A stretch of DNA of 64,000 nt from Hymenobacter polaris (GTDB lineage Bacteria; Bacteroidota; Bacteroidia; Cytophagales; Hymenobacteraceae). Position 1 is the stretch's first letter. Each line of letters opens with the position of its first letter. A model generated the notes under the pieces. The model saw nothing but the letters and a program-made list of their open reading frames with translations. It ran no database searches and had not been told where the DNA came from. Shown here one piece after another: positions 45,701 to 52,524 of this stretch. The position numbers were made by a program, and so were the translations under genes. The stretch covers positions 1-64,000 of the forward strand of contig NZ_JABBGH010000002.1 in NCBI RefSeq assembly GCF_012927305.1, read 5' to 3'.

Positions 45701-45808
45701 TACAGCTGGTTGGGCAATAGCAATTCCACATGCATGTATTACCTCAAAAATAACTAATGCACATAAATATAGTATTTTACTATATTTACAAGTGTAGATT
45801 TTAGCCAT
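39704..45808 (-). CDS. Giant T9SS cargo protein: three Big5/propeller/TIG modules
   Basis: The protein has 2034 residues from the ATG at 45808 (nine codons inside the longest frame; numbering here uses the long frame of 2043). After a signal peptide come repeated modules. A Big_5 (SbsA-like) domain (~45-150) precedes propeller 1 of seven VCBS repeats (~160-536). Three TIG/IPT domains follow, the last joined to a second Big_5 (to ~908). Propeller 2 (~908-1280, seven repeats), TIG domains, a third Big_5 (to ~1573) and propeller 3 (~1573-1950, seven repeats) come next. The end is a sorting-like domain. Repeats carry DxDGDGDLD calcium loops. A perfect 595-bp DNA duplication encodes residues ~710-908 and ~1375-1573. 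It is probably an extracellular adhesin or binding scaffold. Confidence 0.9.
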   Translation of the reverse strand: MAKIYTCKYSKILYLCALVIFEVIHACGIAIAQPAVTSISPPANTRALLRTNSIDVSFNQSLLARSSSALHIYSAQRGGLRTATTSAVVNGNTLSFSPSNYPFLPGETLFATITKDVASSSGNIVIPKVFQLTAATSSTGGGRFRLGIEVMGGNNPLGVATGDIDGDGDLDLLTANYGNGTVSVRLNGGDASGSNTGIFSGSQNVAVENSPYSVIVSDIDGDGDLDLLATNQNSNTVSIRLNGGNAAGSNTGIFSNGQNVSVGNQPNLVVTGDIDGDGDLDLLTSNYYGNSVSVRLNGGDSRGTNTGAFAAPAISPEVTVGYGPTSLLLGDVDGDGDLDLVVPNQNNTVSIRLNGGSTTGSSTGIFSGSQEVAVGNNPLGAALGDVDGDRDLDIVTANAYSNNVSVRLNGGDASGTNTGVFGNGTTIMAGYSPASIALGDIDGDGDLDMLTSNQSSNTVSVRLNGGDATGSTSGVFVAPASVNIPEVAVGSRPSYLVLADVDGDGDLDVLTANYYSNSVSVRLNQAALPAITSFTPASGPVGSTITINGTGFQGTTAINFSGSGATTVTSGFTVSGNGSQLTGVIVPGGASTGVVSVTTPTGTVTSSINFTVVPIPTLTSFTPSSGQVGTSVVINGTNLSGATIVAFTGTTNNILANNFTINSSGTQLTVAVPPGASTGPLSITTPGGTVTSAANFTVIPAPYIASFAPSSGVAGTRVTVQGGNLTGLSSLRLNGVDATASISNNTGTSLVFTVPAAAAASGTSTVTGPAGTGTSTGFTVLLRVASTSPAANARAASRTNSALSLTFSEAVTSSSAANLRVYSAQRGGRRAGTVSVSGAVVSFAAQGSAASQDFASGEVVSVSVPASVRSAGDVAAGKRVYQFTTATAGSGRGVFHLGSIPAVGQNPTAVVFGDVDGDGDLDLLITNRGNNTVSVRLNGGNATGSNAGSFGNGQNVAVGTNPASLVLGDVDSDGDLDMLVANSGASTVSVRLNGGDATGSNTGVFSNGSDAVVGSGPSGVALGDIDGDGDLDLLATNYYDNTVSVRLNGGDATGSATGVFSNGTTSVVGASPQHLVVGDVDGDGDLDFIAANSGAGTLSVRLNGGDATGSASGIFSSGQTVMVGANPYSVALADIDADGDLDLLAANKGSASVTTRLNGGDATGSNTGAFDAGTTVSVGTSPYWVAVADLDSDGDLDFVTANQGSSTVSVRLNGSDASGTSTGVFTAPSNTSEVTVGTSPYCVALGDIDGDGDLDVATANQGSNTATVQFNLPPAPIISSFTPTNGPTGTSITINGANLSGATTITFTGTSSNTTTSGYTITGQEGTQITGIVVPSGANTGVISVTTPSGTTSTANLTLANFTVTSPYIASFAPSSGVAGTRVTVQGGNLTGLSSLRLNGVDATASISNNTGTSLVFTVPAAAAASGTSTVTGPAGTGTSTGFTVLLRVASTSPAANARAASRTNSALSLTFSEAVTSSSAANLRVYSAQRGGRRAGTVSVSGAVVSFAAQGSAASQDFASGEVVSVSVPASVRSAGDVAAGKRVYQFTTATAGSGRGVFHLGSTLKAGYAPTTIVAGDIDGDGDLDLLTGAAGIVIHRNGKNNSGTNVGTFNSTADTSISVAAADLALGDVDGDGDLDIVAASGNGSFAVSVLLNGGDNTGSNTGVFGSPAVATVGLGPTSVVLADVDGDGDLDLLAACSGSNSISIRLNGGDASGSNTGVFYNGSGASMEASVETVTVGDVDGDGDLDVLSTSYRSSNITIRLNGGDATGSNTGVFSNGSKVAAGIFPSKITMGDVDGDGDLDLLTANNTANTVSVRLNGGDATGSNTGVFSNGADLPVGNGPQVVQLGDVDADGDLDFAVTNTKDNSVSLRLNGGNASGSNTGIFTESPQLATVPVGQAPYWLALQDVDNDGDLDLLTTEGGFNLGNNTIGVRLNQTTPLATRAASLGSASAELLALPTVTDGTTLHYKYTGQALPKGAFLAIYSMAGQLLSQQPLTSAAGSTSIKDWITGWYLARLVTTEGIYTARFYVP
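41118..41712. repeat. 595-bp perfect direct repeat, copy 1 (within giant T9SS gene)
   Basis: Identical over 595 bases, as far as I can read, to 43113-43707 (offset 1995). It encodes one TIG domain plus one Big_5 domain. The repeat is clearly GC-richer than the flanking VCBS and TIG coding sequence. Confidence 0.92.
43113..43707. repeat. 595-bp perfect direct repeat, copy 2 (within giant T9SS gene)
   Basis: Second copy of the segment at 41118-41712. The boundaries are sharp: identity begins at CTACCCAGG and ends at TATGTAGGGGG, with unrelated bases on both sides. Confidence 0.92.
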
Positions 45809-45835
45809 AAAATGCACTTTGTCAGTGAAAATCAA

Positions 45836-46181
45836 TTACAAATGTCGACTTGTATCTTTAATACTGCTTATCGCATTCCTTCTTAACTTAATGAACATAT
45901 AAAATCCCCCCTTTTTTTAATAAATTAAATACTAAAAATAGTATTTCAGGTTCAGGAAGGTGCACCTTCTTGACGCATCCTTTTTTGTCTTGCCTACCCC
46001 CCGCCACACGCTGGAAACGCACTCGCGGCGGACTTTCTGAGCCACTCGCTCGGGAGAGGGCTTTCTGAGCCCCTCAACATCCTGATAGGTAGCCAGCACT
46101 ACGGTGTGCATAGTACTCATTCTGGTTGGTATGTCCTGTTAACTCATCGTTTTCTCGCCCCCCCTATCGCGGGCTTACTTA
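45836..46181. other. AT-rich intergenic stretch upstream of the giant T9SS gene
   Basis: About 345 bases, strongly AT-rich at 45836-45960, where the promoter for the cargo genes should lie. A 62-codon frame (45932-46120, minus) has no recognisable features and is doubtful. A short direct repeat is seen: GACTTTCTGAGCC and GGCTTTCTGAGCC about 30 bases apart, around 46030-46070. Confidence 0.4.
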
Positions 46182-46493
46182 CTAAGACAGCAAGTCGCCC
46201 CGTTGGTATTGAGCATCAAACTCTGCCACGTAGTGCTCTGAGGCATGGGCCGTACCTGTAACATGCACGTGGCCGCGCTTGTCAACTAATATTGGGGCAT
46301 TGCCAGCGAGGGCGTAGTCAAAGTCCTGCGTCGCGAGGAATTGCTTTGAATTATAGTAAAAGAACCAGCTATAGGGCCGTGTGACTGTCTCTTCCTCAAT
46401 TAACATGAGTTCGCCGGTAAGGGAGGAAGAATGGTGTCGCACCCATTCCCTTGCTAAGCGAATTGCTTCTTCAACAGTTAATAGGTAAATCAT
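46182..46493 (-). CDS. Imm35/YrhB-like immunity protein
   Basis: The protein has 103 residues. The pattern AIRLAREWV at the start, then TRPYSWFFYYNSKQFL, LAGNAPILVDKRGHVHVTGTA and EHYVAEF matches the YrhB/Imm35 fold found in polymorphic-toxin immunity proteins. The family neutralises toxins of contact- or secretion-dependent systems. No toxin gene is adjacent: the upstream neighbour is a secreted protein of unknown type and the downstream neighbour is the giant T9SS protein. It is therefore an orphan immunity gene or the toxin is not recognisable. It lies in the island and is less GC-rich than the core. Confidence 0.75.
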   Translation of the reverse strand: MIYLLTVEEAIRLAREWVRHHSSSLTGELMLIEEETVTRPYSWFFYYNSKQFLATQDFDYALAGNAPILVDKRGHVHVTGTAHASEHYVAEFDAQYQRGDLLS

Positions 46494-46643
46494 TTATGCA
46501 AGAAACGCTCAAATAATAAAAGATTAAAAGCGTTCGAAAAACCCCCTAGCAAAACGCCCCCCCAAACGGCATTTTTGGAGCTGTTGGCGTAGGCGGAAAA
46601 GTCATTCGGAAAACAGTGGGATTCGGAATAATGCTGCCCCGGC

Positions 46644-47483
46644 TTATTCCACCCGTTGCAGCTCGAGCGTGAGGCTGCTTTGATCAATATTGGTGTAGGC
46701 GAGCTTGACGAAGCCGACCTGCTCATTATAGTACGCCACCAGCTTGGTAGACCCTAGGGCGCTGGTGGCCTCACTCGCCACGACATAACACGTTAGCGCG
46801 CCTAACTTGCTATTTAGTAATAATTTATTCGTCACCTTATACTGGGTTACGTTTTTGTTTTTGCCTTTCCATACCAGCCAGTGCTTGTCGGCCCAGTGGT
46901 CGCCAAAGGCCAGCTTCCAACTCCAACTAGCCCCCACATGCAGGGGCTGCTTGACGTAGGGGAAGGGGTCGAGCTCGAGCACGGCAAACAGGCCCGTACG
47001 CGGGGGGTGCAACCACAGGTTTTTAGGATTCTCGATCACGCCCGTCATCTCGTTGGTCCACACCCTACCATCCGCTAGGGTGAAGTCGTACTGGATGACG
47101 GTTTGGTTGTAATCAGGGAAGATTTGCAGGAAGGGCATCAGGCCCGGCACAACGGAGAGCGTCAGTTGCGAAACCGCTTTATCAGTACCCTGCGTGGCGG
47201 GTACCAATTGCCAGGCTACCCCATTTTTACTAACAGTATCAGCTTTAGCCAACTGCAGCCGACAACCGGTGGGATCGCGGTAGTCGTAGGAGAAGGTAAA
47301 GCGTTTGCCGACGGTATAGATGCGGTTGTCCTGGTTGTAGCGGTTCTGGTCCTTGTTCAAAGAATCGAACTTTTCCACCGTGATGGCCATATCGTCCAGC
47401 GTGTACTGCGGGGCGGCGTGCTGGGCCTGGACCGTCAAGCTGCTAAGGCACAAGAGGAAGGTGAGGAGTTTACTAAGCGTCAT
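46644..47483 (-). CDS. Hypothetical secreted protein
   Basis: The protein has 279 residues from the ATG at 47483, which gives a clear signal peptide (LSKLLTFLLCLSSLTVQAQ); the longest frame adds nine doubtful codons. The mature part is beta-rich with many Trp and Tyr residues. One region around VTGFSYDYRDPT-like sequence (KRFTFSYDYRDPTGC) and another (HVGASWSWKLAFGDHWADKHW) resemble DUF3108-like periplasmic proteins, but the match is weak. It has two Cys residues outside the signal peptide, which could pair. It is transcribed toward the Imm35 gene, about 150 bases away. Function unknown. Confidence 0.6.
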   Translation of the reverse strand: MTLSKLLTFLLCLSSLTVQAQHAAPQYTLDDMAITVEKFDSLNKDQNRYNQDNRIYTVGKRFTFSYDYRDPTGCRLQLAKADTVSKNGVAWQLVPATQGTDKAVSQLTLSVVPGLMPFLQIFPDYNQTVIQYDFTLADGRVWTNEMTGVIENPKNLWLHPPRTGLFAVLELDPFPYVKQPLHVGASWSWKLAFGDHWADKHWLVWKGKNKNVTQYKVTNKLLLNSKLGALTCYVVASEATSALGSTKLVAYYNEQVGFVKLAYTNIDQSSLTLELQRVE

Positions 47484-47718
47484 CGGGTGGGCAGCAGGGT
47501 AGCTGACCATCAGCTTAGCCTCTGGCTAGCGTGAAGGTAGGATCGCGGAACTAGCAGGACGCGAAGTAGGTGCTTGTCGGGAGTTGCCCCACTCACCGGT
47601 CGTTAGGCGGGAACGTAGCGTAGCCGCACTTTCACCTGCGCAGCATCATTCAACTAGGTGGGAAAGCTATCTCGCTAAGCTTCCCCAGCCTGGCTGAACA
47701 GCTCCTTTATAAAGGATC
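47484..47718. other. Intergenic stretch, no gene seen
   Basis: About 235 bases between the divergent secreted-protein gene and the cassette spacers. It includes a 12-bp AT-rich palindrome (CCTTTATAAAGG, 47704-47715) just before the first hairpin. No supportable frame was found. Confidence 0.4.
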
Positions 47719-47870
47719 AGCCCGCCAAAATAGGCTCGTATTTTGGAGGGCTTTTACGAGTGCCTTAGCGGCCCGGAAACGCACTGTTTTCGGGCCGTTT
47801 TTTTATGCCTTTTTTTGGAGCCCTCAAGCCCTCTAAAATACACTCGTATTTTAGAGGGCTAACGTAGCTT
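47719..47870 (+). repeat. Spacer unit 1 of cassette-like region: twin hairpins around a terminator
   Basis: Two similar 34-bp hairpins, 47719-47752 and 47827-47860, share the stem AGCCCTC..AAAATA / TATTTT..GAGGGCT and the loop CTCG; the second is a perfect 14-bp stem. Between them is a terminator whose arms CGGCCCGGAAAC and GTTTTCGGGCCG close around GCACT and are followed by seven T residues. The segment AAACGCACTGTTTT through GGCTAACGTAG is homologous to the spacer at 48614-48670, so the spacer is a repeated unit that here has gained a hairpin. Confidence 0.75.
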
Positions 47871-47898
47871 TACCAGCATACCCAATCTCTGCCAGCTG

Positions 47899-48615
47899 AT
47901 GAATTTCTATCTCTATGTGATTCTGCCTCTCTTAACAGTCATCCAGGTAGTAAGCAACGTTTGGGTTAATAAAGCGCAGAAAAGTCGCTTAGAAGCATTA
48001 AACTCTAATTTGACAAGCCTACGTGAATATGAAAAAGACTTACGGAGTCAGTTGACTGATGTGCGGGCTCAATTGGCAGATCAAAAAAGCATGATGGAAA
48101 TGTTCACGCAAGGTGTACCACTCCTAAAAACTACTTACGAAGCAGTATCAGACAACCAAACTAAGTTGTTGAGCCAAGCAGAGCAGGCATTGGAAAAAGC
48201 AAACCGAGAAATAGAAGAGCGGGAGAAACAGCGCTTAGCTAGTGTAGATAATGTGCCGATGGACCAAAAAATGTCAAATTTATTCAAAACATTATTTGAG
48301 GATATGGCTAATTTGAATAAGGCCGCTGCAGCAACGAATTCGATAATGCAATTCTATCGAGGAACAACTTTATTACCTGCTTGGGTTATGCTTGATATCC
48401 TAGGTTATCTTAAGTCTACAGGTTTACCTCCCGAACCGCTAGATGATAATCAAGTAACTCCACTCATTGATTTTATTGTTGCAAAATATCCTGAATATAG
48501 ATTCACTCATGAAGCTGATATTGAAGTATTTAAAAGCACAATAAAGTATTTTTTACATACAAACCGCATCCTTACAGATGTTGCGGAAAGAGGTTTAGAA
48601 TTCTTTGGCAGGTAA
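47899..48615 (+). CDS. Membrane-anchored coiled-coil protein, unknown family
   Basis: The protein has 238 residues. A single N-terminal helix (residues 3-22, FYLYVILPLLTVIQVVSNVW) acts as membrane anchor. A long coiled coil from about 25 to 130 is rich in Glu/Lys/Gln/Leu (LEALNSNLTSLREYEKDLR, EQALEKANREIEEREKQR). A helical C-terminal domain follows (YRGTTLLPAWVMLDILGYL to RILTDVAERGLEFFG). I do not recognise the family. The gene is AT-rich, unlike its neighbours, which supports recent transfer. It is bounded on both sides by homologous spacer units, and the layout resembles a gene cassette. Confidence 0.7.
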   Translation: MNFYLYVILPLLTVIQVVSNVWVNKAQKSRLEALNSNLTSLREYEKDLRSQLTDVRAQLADQKSMMEMFTQGVPLLKTTYEAVSDNQTKLLSQAEQALEKANREIEEREKQRLASVDNVPMDQKMSNLFKTLFEDMANLNKAAAATNSIMQFYRGTTLLPAWVMLDILGYLKSTGLPPEPLDDNQVTPLIDFIVAKYPEYRFTHEADIEVFKSTIKYFLHTNRILTDVAERGLEFFGR

Positions 48616-48680
48616 AACGCACTGTTTTTAGGCCATTTTTTTGAATCCCTTTTTTGGGGGCTAAACGTAGGTTTAGGGGA
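48612..48680 (+). repeat. Spacer unit 2 of cassette-like region
   Basis: GTAAAACGCACTGTTTTTAGG is a weaker version of the unit-1 terminator, followed by seven T residues, then CCTTTTTTGG and GGCTAAACGTAG. All four blocks occur in the same order in unit 1 at 47780-47868, but without the 34-bp hairpin that unit 1 carries between the last two. Confidence 0.7.
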
Positions 48681-48697
48681 CACTAAAAAAACACGTC

Positions 48698-48919
48698 ATG
48701 AATTCTCCCGAAATAGATGGCACCTATCTTGCCCTATTTGGCGGCAAAGCAATCGAAGCTGCACAGCATTATTACGACGCAGCAAAGACCAAGAATCCTG
48801 AGCATTTTGGTGACATCGCTCACTTTTATAACTCAGAAGGCCAAGCAATATGCTTTGCCTCGACACCAGAAGGGGTTGCTGCGCTAAAAGAATTTCTTCG
48901 TAGTAGAAATGCCAAGTGA
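48698..48919 (+). CDS. Small protein coupled to the serine recombinase
   Basis: The protein has 73 residues. It starts 18 bases after spacer unit 2, and its stop TGA overlaps the GTG start of the recombinase by four bases (GTGA), so the two are translationally coupled. It is acidic-to-neutral and helical, with motifs such as YLALFGGKAIEAAQHYYDA and FASTPEGVAALKEFL. No family is recognised. A small protein coupled to a recombinase could be a directionality or accessory factor, but that is speculation. Confidence 0.6.
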   Translation: MNSPEIDGTYLALFGGKAIEAAQHYYDAAKTKNPEHFGDIAHFYNSEGQAICFASTPEGVAALKEFLRSRNAK

Positions 48920-49494
48920 AGGTTGCCATCTACGCTCGCGTCTCAACCAAGGACAAGGGGCAGGACACCGAAAACCAACTGTACCAGCTGCGGGCTTTCG
49001 CCGAGCAGCACGGCCCCATCCACCAGGTGTACACCGACCAGGAGTCGGGCGGCAAGGCCGAGCGCAGCGAGTTCAAGCGGCTGCTACTCGAGGCCTACCA
49101 GAAGAAATTCGACCTGGTCGTATTCTGGCGTCTAGACCGCTTCAGCCGCGAGGGCGCCCTGGCCACGCTCCGATACCTGAAGGAGCTGAAGGACCACGGG
49201 GTAGATTACAAGTCCTTCACCGAGCCCTACCTCAATAGCCTAGGGCCTTTCGGCGACGTCATCGTCTCGATGCTGGCCACCATCGCGGCCCAGGACCTGA
49301 TTAAGATATCGGAGAATACGAAGGCGGCCCTGGCCAAGAAGAAGGCCGCCGGCGTGACCCTAGGGGCGCCCACTAAGTCGGCCGACGTCGTCGACCAGGT
49401 GCGCCGGCTCAAAGCCGGCGGCGCCAGTAACCAGGCCATCGCCCGCGCGCTGCAGATATCGCCTAGCACCGTGGCCAAGTACCTGGTGCCGTAG
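48916..49494 (+). CDS. Serine recombinase, resolvase/invertase size
   Basis: The protein has 192 residues, starting with GTG at 48916. The catalytic domain begins KVAIYARVSTKDKGQ with Arg8 and the nucleophile Ser10. The second signature VVFWRLDRFSREG holds Arg72 and Arg75, matching Arg68/Arg71 of gamma-delta resolvase. A long helix follows and then a C-terminal Hin-type helix-turn-helix (GGASNQAIARALQISPSTVAKYL). It is high in GC like the core, in contrast to the AT-rich genes before it. It lies about 500 bases from tRNA-Glu and may act on the spacers, on an invertible or excisable segment, or be a remnant of a mobile element. Confidence 0.92.
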   Translation: MKVAIYARVSTKDKGQDTENQLYQLRAFAEQHGPIHQVYTDQESGGKAERSEFKRLLLEAYQKKFDLVVFWRLDRFSREGALATLRYLKELKDHGVDYKSFTEPYLNSLGPFGDVIVSMLATIAAQDLIKISENTKAALAKKKAAGVTLGAPTKSADVVDQVRRLKAGGASNQAIARALQISPSTVAKYLVP

Positions 49495-49568
49495 CTGTCC
49501 TTTTGAGAGGGAAGGAGCTGGTGAAGATTTGAAGCCGATTCATTTCATCAACCCTCACTTCTATATTT

Positions 49569-49922
49569 ATGAGAGGACTACTTCTGGCCGCGGCCGGCCT
49601 ACTGCTGGCCACCGCGGCGGTGCAGGCCCAGCCGGCGCAGCTGGCCGCTACCAAGCCCGACGTGCACCAGCACGCGGCCACGTCGCTGTTCTACCGCTCC
49701 GACGCCGAAGCGCGCATGGAGCCCATCGTGACGCGCCCGCTCATGCCGGCCGTGTGCAAGCTGCCGGCGTACCCCAGCAGCCTAGGCTACGCGGCCTCGA
49801 AGCGCGCCTACCGACCGCACATCGAGTACATCGAGCGCACTTACGTGGTGGTAGAGGACTCGATACCGGAGGGGCCCGCGCAGGCGGTTTCCAGCCCGCC
49901 TCCTCGAAGCCGAAAGAAGTAA
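49569..49922 (+). CDS. Small hypothetical exported protein
   Basis: The protein has 117 residues. A clear signal peptide, RGLLLAAAGLLLATAAVQAQ, is followed by a short mature part without recognisable domain. It has one Cys (AVCKLPAYPSS), many Tyr/Arg residues near RAYRPHIEYIERTYVVVED, and a Pro/Arg-rich end. Two possible starts on other frames were rejected because only this one gives a signal peptide. It is high-GC. It is the last gene before the terminator and tRNA-Glu, so it is at the right end of the island. Confidence 0.6.
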   Translation: MRGLLLAAAGLLLATAAVQAQPAQLAATKPDVHQHAATSLFYRSDAEARMEPIVTRPLMPAVCKLPAYPSSLGYAASKRAYRPHIEYIERTYVVVEDSIPEGPAQAVSSPPPRSRKK

Positions 49923-49953
49923 ACTGACAGGAAAACTGCCAGGAACAGTAATA

Positions 49954-49987
49954 AAAAAGGCCTTCCTGATAGCAGGAAGGCCTTTTT
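49954..49987. terminator. Bidirectional terminator between tRNA-Glu and the island
   Basis: AAAAAAGGCCTTCCT pairs with AGGAAGCCTTTTT (one bulged base) around GATAGC. It serves tRNA-Glu on the minus strand and the 117-residue gene on the plus strand. Confidence 0.85.
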
Positions 49988-49995
49988 AGTAGTCC
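49979..49995. other. Putative att site, tRNA-proximal copy (17-bp direct repeat)
   Basis: AGCCTTTTTAGTAGTCC is identical to 33860-33876. Bases 49990-49995 are the end of tRNA-Glu (discriminator plus the last acceptor bases) and 49979-49989 its trailer, so the repeat covers the typical insertion point of islands at a tRNA 3' end. Confidence 0.5.
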
Positions 49996-50061
49996 GTAGG
50001 GGAATCGAACCCCTGTTGGTAGAATGAAAATCTACTGTCCTAACCCCTAGACGAACGGACC
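49990..50061 (-). tRNA. tRNA-Glu (anticodon TTC)
   Basis: 72 bases that fold into a normal cloverleaf. The acceptor GGTCCGT pairs with ACGGACT (first pair G-T), the anticodon stem TAGA/TCTA closes a seven-base loop TTTTCAT with anticodon TTC, and the T arm is AGGGG TTCGATT CCCCT. The gene encodes no CCA. It is followed by a bidirectional terminator and is the probable target of the adjacent island. Confidence 0.95.
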
Positions 50062-50167
50062 ATTTTTCGTTTTTCGTGGGGCAAAGATACGGCGAGCAGT
50101 TTTTTTTACAAGGGTAGACAAGCAAAAAAGGCAAACAAAAGGGGCAGGAAGTTGATTTTCAAGGTAA

Positions 50168-51337
<1,170 letters not shown>

Positions 51338-51342
51338 GATAT

Positions 51343-51514
51343 TAGTGACTAACTACTAGTGACTAGTGACTAGTGACGAATGTCGTTCTGGTGGGCCCTG
51401 GGGCTTGCCGGAGCGACATTTGTTCTTTTAAAAAGGACGGCTATGCGGTTGCTACTAGCCGTTTCCAACTTACTGTTTGCTCATTAGTCACTAGTAGTTA
51501 GTCACTAGTCACTA
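51343..51514. repeat. Stop-codon-rich palindrome, family C copy 2
   Basis: Arms 51343-51365 and 51485-51507 are a perfect 23-bp inverted repeat made of TAGTGACTAA/TAGTGACTAG units, with further copies of the unit on both sides. The space between holds another hairpin (AATGTCG...CGACATT, 51378-51420) that resembles a gapA terminator. Related to 126-214 and to 62530-62669. Confidence 0.82.
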
Positions 51515-51519
51515 CCCCT

Positions 51520-52395
51520 ATGGCGCATACTTGCTTTATTTATAACCCCACGGCGGGCACGGGCCGGCGCAACGACTTTGCGGCTTTGCTGCACCAGCAG
51601 CTGGGCACGCCGGCCCAGGGCGACTACGTGCTGCGCCCCACCAACGGGCCGGGCCACGCGACCGAGCTGGCGCGGGCGGCGGCGGCGGCGGGCTGCCGCG
51701 TGGTGGTGGCCGTGGGCGGCGACGGCACTGTGAACGAGGTGGGCCAGGGCCTGCTGCACCAGCCGGCCACCGCCCTGGGCATCGTGCCCCGCGGCTCGGG
51801 CAATGGGCTGGCCCGGCACCTGCGCGTGCCCCTCAACCTGAAGGCGGCGCTGCGGCGGCTGCGACACCCCAGCTTCAGCCGCATCGACGTGGGGACTATC
51901 AACGGGCGGCCTTTTTTCTGCACGGCGGGCCTAGGGTTTGATGCGCGGGTGAGCGAGGTATTTGCCCAGGCCGGCACCCGGGGCCTGGGTACCTACCTGC
52001 GCGTGACGGTGCGCGAGTACCAGACCTTTGAGCCGGTGCCCATGCTGGTGCTGGCCGAGCAAGAGTTGCTGGCCACGCCCGGCTACGTGCTGGCTTTCGC
52101 CAACGCCTCGCAGTACGGCAACAACGCCTACATCGCGCCCCAGGCCGACCTGCGCGACGGCCTGCTCGACATGTGCCTGATGAACGCGCTGCCACCCTGG
52201 CGAGCTGCCCGGGTGGTGCTGGGCATGGCCCTGGGTACGCTGCCGCGCACCGGCGGCGCCGCCTACCGCCACGTGCGCCACGCCAGCGTGCGCACCGCCG
52301 CCCCCGTAGGCTGCCACGCCGACGGCGACTACCTGGGCCACGCCACCGAGTTTGAGGTAGCCCTGCTGCCGCTGGCCCTAGAAGTGGCCATATAG
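51520..52395 (+). CDS. YegS/BmrU-like lipid kinase (diacylglycerol kinase catalytic domain)
   Basis: The protein has 291 residues. It carries the DAGK signature YNPTAGTGRR near the N-terminus, the nucleotide-binding GGDGTVNEVGQGL near residue 66, and the PRGSGNGLARHL motif. A second domain has metal-site residues and RIDVGTINGRPFFCTAGLGFDARV. The family phosphorylates lipids, often diacylglycerol or related. It would act at the membrane surface as a peripheral protein, since no transmembrane span is present. The start codon lies right after the family C palindrome. The gene downstream starts about 130 bases after the stop. Confidence 0.92.
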   Translation: MAHTCFIYNPTAGTGRRNDFAALLHQQLGTPAQGDYVLRPTNGPGHATELARAAAAAGCRVVVAVGGDGTVNEVGQGLLHQPATALGIVPRGSGNGLARHLRVPLNLKAALRRLRHPSFSRIDVGTINGRPFFCTAGLGFDARVSEVFAQAGTRGLGTYLRVTVREYQTFEPVPMLVLAEQELLATPGYVLAFANASQYGNNAYIAPQADLRDGLLDMCLMNALPPWRAARVVLGMALGTLPRTGGAAYRHVRHASVRTAAPVGCHADGDYLGHATEFEVALLPLALEVAI

Positions 52396-52524
52396 GCAAC
52401 TGGGGCAGGCCTAGGGCAATCCGGCCGGGCCGAAGCCTCGTAAGCTACTCCGGCTTTTTTGAACTGCCCGGAAGCGAATCCGCCCGCTTGGTGGTTATCA
52501 GCCAGCCTAGGCCTCTCTTTCTTT

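Noticed and set aside
45932..46120. 62-codon minus-strand frame upstream of the giant T9SS gene
   Set aside because: No recognised motif, no convincing start signal; kept only as a remark on the intergenic region.
46490..46726. 78-codon minus-strand frame
   Set aside because: It overlaps the end of the secreted-protein gene and has a Ser-rich translation without family features.
47719..48680. Integron attC sites
   Set aside because: The spacers lack recognisable attC core sites, only two copies are present, and the recombinase is of the serine, not tyrosine, type. I keep it only as cassette-like.
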